Assembly: GCA_016719105.1 (NCBI GenBank)
Contig: JADKAQ010000020.1
Coordinates: forward strand, 122,202-186,201
DNA: 64,000 nucleotides
Source: Gemmatimonadota bacterium
GTDB lineage: Bacteria; Gemmatimonadota; Gemmatimonadetes; Gemmatimonadales; Gemmatimonadaceae
Direction of reading: 5' to 3'
Shown here: positions 53,098 to 60,493 of the stretch, piece after piece
Layout: every line of letters starts with the position of its first letter
How positions within the stretch are numbered: the first letter of the stretch is position 1
The notes under the pieces: generated by a model
Seen by the model: the letters and a program-made list of their open reading frames with translations, nothing else
What the model was told of the DNA's origin: nothing
Database searches by the model: none
Made by a program: the position numbers and the translations under genes

Positions 53098-54872
53098 GCG
53101 GTCGGCGACTTGGCGGCCGGCGATTCGGCCGACAGGCAAAAGCGGCGCAGTGCTGCCCAGAGGCGGTGCGACGCGCGCGACGCCACCGAAAAATCGCGCT
53201 CCTGTGCCCCACCCTTGGCCTTGAACAGGCGCACGAGTGCACGGCGCTCGGCCGCTGGCCACCCCGCTACCTCATCGAGGACGAGCGCGACGACTGGCGC
53301 CAGGCGCTCCACGCCGAAACGCGTTTCGCGATCGCTCGATCGCCAGCGCCGAAGCGCCACGGCAGCGGCGACGGCGTCGAGGTGCTCGTCGCGACGACGC
53401 AGCCGTGCCGTGGCATCGGGAGCGGCGAGGGTGTCGGTGACCGCGCGCGCGAGCGTCACCAGCCAGCACTCCTCGAACAGCGGCGCCGCTGACGCCCCCG
53501 GTAGCTCGAGCACCAGGTCGCCCGCGGCGAGCCGTCGGAGCGTCGAGGGCGAGGTGCGATGCGTGCGGCTGGCGGCGCGGCGCCCGCGCTCGCGTGCCGC
53601 CAGCGCCTCGACCGCGGCGTCCACCGGGCGGAAGCCCAGGCGGTCGTAGAACCAGAAGGCCCCGCTCGCCAGCGCCTCGTCGTTCCCTGCACCAAACTGG
53701 TAGGGGTTGACGACGAAGCGCGTCACGCCGAACAGCGTGCGGAAGGCGCGCAGCGCCTGCGCAAAGAGCATCGCCGCCTCGGCGTGCCGGAAGGCGTCGA
53801 AGACGTTCACCCCCGTGTTCGCCTGTGCGGCGAGCGGGGTCACCCCGCCGTAGCCCACCGGAACGCCGTTGGAGAAGAGGACGTAGCCGTAGTTGGCCTC
53901 GAGCGTGAGGCGATCGGCGCGGGCGGCCCCGATCAGGCAGACGGCCGTTCCGTCGCCCAGGTCGGCCCGGTAGACCTCGTCGAGATTGGCATAGGTGATC
54001 GCATGCACTTCGCGGCAGCGCACCGCCAACGCGGCGCGCGAGGCGTCGAGCCAGCGCGCCGCCTCACGCGGCGGGAGCCGATCGATGGTCGGGAGCGGCG
54101 TGTCGATCAGCGCCACCGGATCGGCCGGCGCGGGGCGCATCGCCGTCCGAAAGGCCGGCGTTAGGCCGGCGACCACGTTGCCCGAGCTCGAACGTCCCGT
54201 CGTCAGGCGCCAGCGGAGCGGAATGTCCAGGCTCTCGTACAGCAACCGCACGACCGCGTCGTCCGGGGTGCCAACCGGAGGACGCGCCCGTCCGCGCGAG
54301 CGCGCCAGCCAGGCCGCCGCACTGCTCCGCGAGCCGCGGCGCGCCTGGGCTAGCCACTCGCGCGTCGACACCTCCCCCGAGTCGAAGGCGTCGGCCTCGG
54401 CCTGCGTCAACGTGAGGCGGAGGAGCGGGTCGAGCCGATCAGGGTGCTCGAAGCTCGGCCAGTCGATGTCGGCGTCCTCGCCCTGCTCCACGAGCCAGCG
54501 CGTGATCCCGAAGGCGAAGGCGTGGCGCGTCGACGTCCCGGCCATCCCCGTGTCGTCGAGTTGTCGGCGTTGCGACGGTGCGAGGGCGCGAACGCGACGC
54601 GACGTATGCTCCAGCCCCCGGGCCGCCGCCATCAGGATGCGGAGGTCGTCGGGGAAGGCGCGGAGAAACAGGAGGTCGTCGTGGTACGCGGAGAGTCCGC
54701 GCGCCGACCGAGGGGGGTGCCGCTCGAGCCGGGCGATCAGGTCGAGCTTCTCCGTCGTCTCGGCGGCTCCATAGCGATGCCGGATCGCGTGCAGGCGTGC
54801 CATCGGTGTCACGCGAGCGAGGGGTGCGGCAGGGGCGCGCTGGGCGTGACGCTTCGCGGATCGACGGGTCAT
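53094..54872 (-). CDS. large hypothetical protein with GNAT-like segment
   Basis: 592 aa from the ATG at 54872. No signal peptide. No overall family recognised. Residues of about 340-440 resemble a GNAT acetyltransferase core: VLFSNGVPVGYGGVTPLAAQ, an Arg-rich helix, and FWFYDRLGFRP, the usual FYxRLGF end of GNAT folds. The flanks are Arg/Ala-rich helices (RVRALAPSQRRQLDD; RWRSSDRETRFGVERLAP). The conserved pattern ANTGVNVFDAFRHAEAA is unfamiliar. A toxin-antitoxin or modification role would be guessing. It ends inside the convergent kinase and starts about 165 bp before tRNA-Asn. Confidence 0.6.
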   Translation of the reverse strand: MTRRSAKRHAQRAPAAPLARVTPMARLHAIRHRYGAAETTEKLDLIARLERHPPRSARGLSAYHDDLLFLRAFPDDLRILMAAARGLEHTSRRVRALAPSQRRQLDDTGMAGTSTRHAFAFGITRWLVEQGEDADIDWPSFEHPDRLDPLLRLTLTQAEADAFDSGEVSTREWLAQARRGSRSSAAAWLARSRGRARPPVGTPDDAVVRLLYESLDIPLRWRLTTGRSSSGNVVAGLTPAFRTAMRPAPADPVALIDTPLPTIDRLPPREAARWLDASRAALAVRCREVHAITYANLDEVYRADLGDGTAVCLIGAARADRLTLEANYGYVLFSNGVPVGYGGVTPLAAQANTGVNVFDAFRHAEAAMLFAQALRAFRTLFGVTRFVVNPYQFGAGNDEALASGAFWFYDRLGFRPVDAAVEALAARERGRRAASRTHRTSPSTLRRLAAGDLVLELPGASAAPLFEECWLVTLARAVTDTLAAPDATARLRRRDEHLDAVAAAVALRRWRSSDRETRFGVERLAPVVALVLDEVAGWPAAERRALVRLFKAKGGAQERDFSVASRASHRLWAALRRFCLSAESPAAKSPTA

Positions 54873-55037
54873 GCCGGGTGGAGCCTCGCGACGTATGGAG
54901 GCTTCAACCTGCAGGTAATACCGAGCGCCGCCGTCCGAGAGTCCCAACCGTGGCGTAGGGGAAGGGACGAGTTGCGCCGAGGGCGCAACAAGGGCGATAA
55001 TTGTGGGCCCGCTGGCGTGAGTCAGGCGGGGACGTTT

Positions 55038-55110
55038 TGGGGTGTAGCTTAGTTGGCAGAGCGCCTGACTGTTAATCAGGAGGTCGCTGGTTCGAATCCA
55101 GCCGCCCCAG
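55038..55110 (+). tRNA. tRNA-Asn (anticodon GTT)
   Basis: 73-nt cloverleaf. Acceptor TGGGGTG with CGCCCCA plus discriminator G; D arm from AGCTTAGTTGGCAGAGC; anticodon stem CCTGA/TCAGG around the loop CTGTTAA with GTT; T arm GCTGG/CCAGC around TTCGAAT. No CCA is encoded. The 3' end abuts a phage-like element, consistent with use of tRNA genes as integration targets. Confidence 0.97.
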
Positions 55111-55136
55111 TTGTAGTATCCACAATGACTTACGAG

Positions 55137-55168
55137 AACGCCGCTCCTCGAAACGGAGCGGCGTTTTT
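55137..55168 (+). terminator. terminator of tRNA-Asn
   Basis: AACGCCGCTCC (55137-55147) pairs with GGAGCGGCGTT (55155-55165), followed by TTT to 55168. It lies 26 bp after the tRNA. A short direct repeat, gtggaagcc, occurs twice just downstream (about 55176 and 55187). Confidence 0.9.
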
Positions 55169-55215
55169 CGTTGGTGGAAGCCCAGTGGAAGCCACAGGGG
55201 GGAATCTCGGGGCAT

Positions 55216-55518
55216 CTAGAGCGATGCCGGTGCTTCGGTCGTTAGGCCGTCCGTCATGAGCACCCAGAAGGGGAGCCGCACATCGCCGGCCCCCTTCGTC
55301 TGCGTTGCCTGGAAGGCGCACCCGAACATCGAGAACAGGGGACGCGACTGCCACAACTGGCGGCCCTGCGTCGGATCGATCTCGACGGTGAAGAGCGAGA
55401 GGTACTCGCCACCCTCTCGCATCCGGACCAGCGCCGAGATCGCGACCGCCTCGTCTTCGCGCAGCCACGTCAGGTCGGCGGTGAGCACGAAGGCACCTTG
55501 CCAGTAGCCGGCGGGCAC
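55216..55518 (-). CDS. hypothetical protein, element-borne
   Basis: 100 aa from a GTG at 55518; the start is uncertain because no ATG or good ribosome site is visible. The open frame continues upstream through a plausible linker (RPARTPRVAKGSKPAPT) that lacks a start codon. The core (YWQGAFVLTADLTWLREDEA, YLSLFTVEIDPTQGRQLW, LFSMFGCAFQATQTKG) looks like a globular beta-rich domain. No family recognised. Last gene of the minus-strand operon, facing the tRNA. Confidence 0.5.
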   Translation of the reverse strand: MPAGYWQGAFVLTADLTWLREDEAVAISALVRMREGGEYLSLFTVEIDPTQGRQLWQSRPLFSMFGCAFQATQTKGAGDVRLPFWVLMTDGLTTEAPASL

Positions 55519-55624
55519 CGGTGGAAGGGTAGGCGCGGGCTTCGAGCCCTTCGCGACGCGGGGCGTGCGTGCCGGACGAAGCGTTGCGGTGAGGGAAACT
55601 CGAAGAGGAACTGCTTCGGGTGAT

Positions 55625-55993
55625 CTAGGATTGCGACGCCTTCGCCGCCTTCGATGAGTCGAACCACTGGAGGGCCTCCGCGAGTGGAAGGATGATGAAG
55701 CGATCACTCCCGCCCTTCGGGAGCTTGGGTTTCTTTCGACGGGCGTTGGGGCCGCGCGGTGCGCGTCGCGCCCGCTGGGCGGCCGCCTCCCGGGACTTGT
55801 AGTCGAGGTACCAGGCGAGCGCGCGTGGCCAGGGGTAACGGCCGAAGCGATCGCGCCCGCCGCTCGGCTGCTCGCGTGGCATGCCTCGTCCCGTGAGGTT
55901 GCGCACCTGTCGTGGGCAGAGCCCAAGGCGATGGCACAGCTCCTCCTGGCTGAGGTACTCGTTCGCGGCGGTCGATGTCGTGTCCGTTGGCAT
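55625..55993 (-). CDS. HTH DNA-binding protein, terminase-small-subunit-like
   Basis: 122 aa from ATG 55993 (a GTG at 56002 is possible). The N-terminal winged helix EYLSQEELCHRLGLCPRQV, RNLTGRGMPREQPSG and GRYPWPRALAWYLDYKSREAA follow the pattern of phage Nu1/terminase small subunits and related recombination-directionality HTHs. The C-terminal part is Lys/Arg-rich (RRKKPKLPKGG). Either DNA packaging recognition or transcriptional control is possible. It lies downstream of the coiled-coil gene. Confidence 0.6.
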   Translation of the reverse strand: MPTDTTSTAANEYLSQEELCHRLGLCPRQVRNLTGRGMPREQPSGGRDRFGRYPWPRALAWYLDYKSREAAAQRARRAPRGPNARRKKPKLPKGGSDRFIILPLAEALQWFDSSKAAKASQS

Positions 55994-56317
55994 CAGGCTC
56001 ACCCGGAAGTGCGGGAGAAAGGGGAGTCGTTAGGCGATAGAGCGGAACCGGAACTCACCCCTGGCGGCCCACTCTCTAGATCTACCGCGGGGTCCGCGGA
56101 TCCCCGCATGGGGGGTGGCTGGGGAAGTACCTTGACGGGGGGGTGGTCGCTTGCCGTTAGGCGTTAGGCAAGATTGCGATATACAATCGCCAGCGCGCGC
56201 GGCGGTGCGCGCCGTGTCGGCTGCTCTCGGGATCGCGCGCCGCATTGCACGCCGATGCGTTTGGCCACCGGTGACTAGCGCGCGCGGCGCCGATCTCGAG
56301 ACTTCCGCTTTTCGGCG
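55994..56317. other. non-coding stretch within the element
   Basis: The only gap above 300 bp in the element. It contains a tandem pair of GTTAGGC (56156-56162 and 56163-56169), a third copy at 56029-56035, and a short AT-rich segment with a GATTG/CAATC dyad (about 56172-56188). No gene is seen. It may separate two transcription units or hold a regulatory or attachment-like site. Confidence 0.45.
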
Positions 56318-57054
56318 TCACAACGCGGAGAGTTGCGCCTGCCGGTACGCTTCGAGCTCGGACTCCGGCCACCCCTGGCGCTTCTTGAACCGCAGATCTT
56401 CCTCGAGCACGCGCAGCTTCAGATCCCTCTCGCGCTGGGCCCGCAGTTCGTTGGCGACCCGCTCCTTCGCGTACGTGTGCATGATCCCCTGGATCTCTTC
56501 GGCAAACGCCTGCCGTGCCGAGACGATCGCCCCCTCGGCATCCGTGATGTCGCCGTCCACGATCATCGCCTGCGCTCGCTGCAGGCAGGCCAGGAAGGCC
56601 TTGATCAACAGCGCGTTTCCCTCAGGGGTGCAGGAGAAGAAGTTCACGCCGAGGTACCAACCCGATCGACTGCGCGCGACCACCCATCCGTCCTTGATCT
56701 CCTCGACGAACGCCGCGAGGGCGGGATCCGCGCTCTCGGCCAGTTCGGTCTCGCACTGGCGGACCTTTTGTTCCACGTCGTTGGTCAACCGTGCCAACTG
56801 GTTCGCCGCGTCGGCGTGACGCGCCCGGGCATCGCGCGCCGCTGCGTTGGCGCGTTCGCGGTCCTTCTCCGCCTTCTCGATCGCCGACAGCAGGGCCGGC
56901 CCCTCCTTGTCGAGGCGTGCTCGCGCCGTGCGAACCTCAGCCGTCAACGCGCGCGGCGCGCGTGCGTGTCGCGAAAGGCCTCCGTCTCGATCTCTTCCAT
57001 CATCTCGCGCCCGTGCTGGGAGCGGGTCAGCAACGTCCGAAGATCCTTCAGCAT
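56318..57054 (-). pseudogene. phage coiled-coil protein, one frameshift
   Basis: The start ATG at 57054 opens a 36-codon frame (MLKDLRTLLTRSQHGREM onward) that ends at TGA at 56944-56946. The main body continues in another frame (ALTAEVRTARARLDKEG onward) to the stop at 56318. Joining them near 56,950 in a CG-repeat tract gives about 245 aa with heptad-rich coiled coil (about residues 40-110) and a globular tail (WYLGVNFFSCTPEGNALL). A one-base shift in GC-repeat sequence is a common error or decay event. No slippery heptamer is present, so programmed frameshifting is unlikely. Function unknown. Confidence 0.6.
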
Positions 57055-57665
57055 GTGCCAGGGGGTTGCGGGATAGGGGGAGGCGAGCCGAGCGTCGCCT
57101 CATACAGGGTCAGGACGCGATCGCCGGTGATCGTCCGCGCGACCACGAGCTCCATCGCGATAGCGATTACGGCGGGCCACGCCCGGCGCAGTCGGCGCAT
57201 CGTGTGCACCTCGCACCAGGCGAGGAGCGCTTTCCTCTCATCGTCGTGCAGTTCGATCGGATAGCAGCGCAGTCGCTCCTCGATCATCGCGCGATCGTGT
57301 TGGGCGTGCACGGTGCTCCCGGCGCCGAGCCGCTCCGCCATCTCGCCGGCGAGCAGGATCATGATGCTGTACTCGAGCGCCGCGATCTCATGCGGCTGCA
57401 CCGCCCGGACACTCGCCGGCCAGAGAGCGACGCGGCAGTGACCGTCGAAGCCGTGCGCCGGCGTCGCCTCGATCGTCACCAACTCGACGCGGACGCCCAG
57501 CTCGACGCTCATCACCGCGTGCCCCGCTTCGTGGCGTGCGATGTACGAGCGATCGCGGTCCTCCTGCGCCACTTCGACGCTGTCCAGGAGCTGCAGCGCC
57601 CGCGCGACTCGCGCCGCGGAGGGTTCGTTCACCGGAGAACCGGCCCACCGCGCCGCCGCGCTCAT
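57048..57665 (-). CDS. stand-alone M41 (FtsH-type) metallopeptidase-like protein
   Basis: 205 aa from ATG 57665, no membrane helix and no AAA domain. It has the FtsH-type zinc motif ARHEAGHAVMSVELG (HExxH), a beta segment (VELVTIEATPAHGFDG) and the distal region LLAGEMAERLGAGSTVHAQHDRAMI. That distal region matches the FtsH LLGGRAAEELVFG...DLxRA, which supplies the third zinc ligand. So this looks like an M41 protease domain without its ATPase. It overlaps the small gene upstream by ATGA (57662-57665). Possible roles are phage regulatory protein cleavage or anti-host proteolysis; both are speculative. Confidence 0.7.
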   Translation of the reverse strand: MSAAARWAGSPVNEPSAARVARALQLLDSVEVAQEDRDRSYIARHEAGHAVMSVELGVRVELVTIEATPAHGFDGHCRVALWPASVRAVQPHEIAALEYSIMILLAGEMAERLGAGSTVHAQHDRAMIEERLRCYPIELHDDERKALLAWCEVHTMRRLRRAWPAVIAIAMELVVARTITGDRVLTLYEATLGSPPPIPQPPGTC

Positions 57666-57946
57666 TCCTCGACCTGCCGGCGACGGGGCGCGTGCGTGAT
57701 CAACGTGAACGGCCGCGCGAGGAGACGCCGTGCGGCCGCGTCCTCCGCGAGACTCACGACACTCCGCACGAAGAACGCACGGACGCGCCGTCCGCGTGAG
57801 GGCGACACCCCTTCGATGTGCGACCGATCGCCGGCGAAGCGGGCGAGCGCGTCGACGGCGCGCGCCCAGTCGGGCGCCTCGCATCGGGCGAGCTCGCACG
57901 GTGGACGATGCGCGCCGAGATCGCGAAAGAGAATCCAGCGCGCCAT
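57662..57946 (-). CDS. small hypothetical protein
   Basis: 94 aa, Arg-rich, starting MARWILFRDLGAHRPP and containing helical RRVRAFFVRSVVSLAEDAA. No family recognised. The start shares one base with the dnaB stop (TGATG at 57946) and its stop overlaps the M41-like gene, so it is embedded in the replication operon. Basic pI and size would suit a DNA- or RNA-binding accessory, but that is inference. Confidence 0.6.
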   Translation of the reverse strand: MARWILFRDLGAHRPPCELARCEAPDWARAVDALARFAGDRSHIEGVSPSRGRRVRAFFVRSVVSLAEDAAARRLLARPFTLITHAPRRRQVEE

Positions 57947-59322
57947 CACGCGGCCTCCGGATGCGTGGCCGTCGGGAGCAACGGCATGTCGGGAGAGATC
58001 CACGGGGATGATTCGACGGCTCGCGTCACGGTCGCCTGCCAATCAAGCGTGAACGAGAAGGTGCTGGTGCGTCGCGCCGCGTCGACGAAGACGTGGAGGC
58101 GATCCCCGTCGATGCCGGCCGCGCCTTCGTGCAGGATCGGGCGGTACAGCAGCGCGACGAAATCGGCCGCCTTCAGAGGCCCCATGCTGCCCGAGAGGTC
58201 GGACAGCAGGGGGCGCTTGTCCTGGCGGGCGTCGATCGGTTTCTGGTTCAGCTGCGCCGGCGACACGACGACGACCTCCGCGCGATCCGCGAGGCGCTTG
58301 AGACCGTTCGCGACGGCCTCGATTTCCTCGTCGCCACGACGACCCTTCAGGCGATGCTGCACCAACTGCAGGTAGTCGACGACGACGAGCGAGAGCTCGG
58401 GATGCTGCGCTTTGAGGGCGAGGACGCGCTGCATCACGTCGCGCAGCTCCGGGAGCGCTTCGTCGTCGATCCAGATCGGCGCCTGGTCCAGGCGCGTCTG
58501 CGCGTCGAGCACGCGTCGCCATTCCGGCGCGGAGAGGTCGCCGCGCTGCAACCGATGCCCCGGCACGCCGGCGAGCGCGCTGAGCATGCGTTCCAGGACG
58601 GCGCGACGCGGCATCTCGGCGGAGACGATCGCGGCGCCCCCGTGGCCCCCTAACGCCACCTGCAGCGCGATTTGCGTGGTGAACGTCGATTTTCCACACT
58701 TGGGCACCGCGCCGACGACGATCAACTCGCCACGCTGAAACCCGGCCGTGTAGCGATCGCACTCCCGGAAGCCCGTCGGAATTCCGTCGGGTTCTCCCTG
58801 AGCGCGTCGCTCGATCGCCTCGAGGACCTCAAGGCTGCGCACGCGGCGGAAGCCCCGGTCGCTGCGCTGATAGGTCTCCGCCATGAGCGCGGAGAGGTGT
58901 TCGGCGAGGATCTCTTCCGCGGTGCCCGCGCGCGTCCGGATCGCCTCGACCAACGTCTGCCCATGCGTCGCCAGGCGCCGCAGCCGCGCGCTCTCCTGCA
59001 CGAGTCGCACGTGTGCCGGCGCATTCGCCGCGGTCGGTACGTCGAGCAGTGCGGACAACGTCTCGACGCCACCGATCGCCGCGAGCTCTCCGGTACGGAC
59101 GAGATACGCCTGCAGCGTGAGAAACTCGACTGCTTCGCCGGCGTCGTGCAGGGCGACGATCGCCCCGTACAGGCGGCGGTGCGTCGTCGACGCGAAGTCC
59201 TCCGTGCGTAGGGAGCCGCGCACCGACGGGATCACCACCGGGGAGAGCAGCATCGCCCCGAGGAGAGCGACCTCGGCTTCGTGGGCTTCCGGCCACGCGT
59301 CACGCCCGGTCGACTCGGTCAT
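57946..59322 (-). CDS. dnaB: phage replicative DNA helicase, DnaB family
   Basis: 458 aa. N-terminal DnaB domain (EAEVALLGAMLLSPVVIPSV, HRRLYGAIVALHDAGEAVEF) and RecA-like ATPase with Walker A GAVPKCGKSTFTTQ, Walker B LSLVVVDYLQLVQ and downstream DLSGSMGPLKAADFVALL (the arginine-finger/sensor region, normally RESGxIEQDAD). Walker A has CGKS in place of the usual MGKT/S. It unwinds DNA at the fork, here for the element. The ATGA overlap with the DUF1376-like gene upstream (59319-59322) and the order replication protein then helicase fit a phage replication module. A chromosomal dnaB should exist elsewhere. Confidence 0.92.
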   Translation of the reverse strand: MTESTGRDAWPEAHEAEVALLGAMLLSPVVIPSVRGSLRTEDFASTTHRRLYGAIVALHDAGEAVEFLTLQAYLVRTGELAAIGGVETLSALLDVPTAANAPAHVRLVQESARLRRLATHGQTLVEAIRTRAGTAEEILAEHLSALMAETYQRSDRGFRRVRSLEVLEAIERRAQGEPDGIPTGFRECDRYTAGFQRGELIVVGAVPKCGKSTFTTQIALQVALGGHGGAAIVSAEMPRRAVLERMLSALAGVPGHRLQRGDLSAPEWRRVLDAQTRLDQAPIWIDDEALPELRDVMQRVLALKAQHPELSLVVVDYLQLVQHRLKGRRGDEEIEAVANGLKRLADRAEVVVVSPAQLNQKPIDARQDKRPLLSDLSGSMGPLKAADFVALLYRPILHEGAAGIDGDRLHVFVDAARRTSTFSFTLDWQATVTRAVESSPWISPDMPLLPTATHPEAA

Positions 59323-60442
59323 GCGATCACCGACAGCTGCGGCCGTGGGGCGTGCTTGGCCAAGCGATCGATGGCGATCCGCCGGCCATCGTCTTCGCTG
59401 CGCGCCTTCGCAATGTCGCTCAGCGGCGCCAGGGCGCGAATCTCCGCGACGGTCGTCTCGTCGAGTGTGCCCGCCTCCTGCAGCGACGCGATCTGCTGTT
59501 CGAACTGGATCCCGTTCAGCGAGCCGAGATGTTCCCGGATCACGATGCGGTGCAACTCGGTCGCGCGAGCCGCACGCTCGGCGGTCACGGGGGCGCGGCG
59601 GCGCGCGCCCTCGTCACCAGCGCCTTTGGTGCGTCGTCGTTCCGCGTCCTCGACGAACGAGCGGAACCCCTTCGGCAAGAAGGTGATGCGCACGCTCTCC
59701 TGCGTCAGGTAATCCGCGAGGCGGGTCGCGATGTCCTCTTGGCGCGCGGCTCGTCCGCCGGCATAGCCCTGGCCCAAGAGCCAGCCGTCGAGCGTCTTCG
59801 CGATCGCGTCGCGCCGTCCGACCGGTGCCGCGTCCAGGAAGCGCGCCACCACGGCACGGTGCGGCTCGGCGAACCGCGCGAGCACGTCGGGCGCATCGTC
59901 GGGATCCTCCGGCCCCTCGCGTACGCGTATGCGCGCGCCCGCTGCTGCAGGAACTTTTCCTTCTAACAACTCTACTTCTGTACCGCCCGGCTTAGGCTGG
60001 GCTTCCCCGTTAGAAAAGCCCGGCTTTAGCTCGGCTTCCTCGTCAGGAAAGCCGGGCTTTCCGTTACGCGTCGCATTGTCTCCACGAGACTTCGGCGGAC
60101 GACCACCCAGACGCCCGTTCTTCTTGTAGTTCTCGTGCCGATCGAGTTGCTCCCGGTGCAGCTCGACCAACCACGCGCAGCGCAGCTGTCCGGCGTGCTC
60201 TGGATCCGGAACGAAGTGCTGCCGGACGCCCCGCAGCTCGCGTCGCCAGGTCTTCCCCGATCACGCGATCGAACACGAGGGATCATCCGGAAAGTCCCCG
60301 GCTCGCCCCCACGAAGCGAGGCGTTCCAGCTATCGATCACCACGCTCAAGAGCGCCCCTCGTTCTGCCGAGGTGAGGTGCGCGAGGCGTCCCGCCCACTG
60401 CAGAGCATGCAGGGGAAACCACGCGAGGAGGCCTTCACTCAT
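59319..60442 (-). pseudogene. DUF1376-like phage replication protein, frameshifted
   Basis: The start (MSEGLLAWFPLHALQWAGRL) and HLTSAERGALLSVVIDSWNA match the DUF1376 helical domain. The frame is lost after about residue 55, near 60,260-60,300. It resumes in another frame at GKTWRRELRGVRQHFVPDPE, then LVELHREQLDRHENYKKNG, GRLGGRPPKSRGD and a long C-terminal half with a DnaD/DnaT-like helical tail. A proline/Gly linker has repeated KPGF units coded by an inverted repeat (60015-60027 with 60048-60060). It probably loads DnaB. At least one indel is required, so it is listed as broken. Confidence 0.6.
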
Positions 60443-60493
60443 ACGGCGCACCGGTGGTGGATGGGGCGAGTGGCACGATGTGGGCGCCCCTCA

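Noticed and set aside
55137..55200. Attachment-site core immediately after the tRNA terminator
   Set aside because: The gtggaagcc direct repeat is too short and no distal copy of the tRNA 3' end exists in the window to confirm an att site.
56944..57054. Programmed ribosomal frameshift in the coiled-coil gene
   Set aside because: No X XXY YYZ slippery heptamer or downstream structure; the junction is a CG-repeat tract prone to indel errors.
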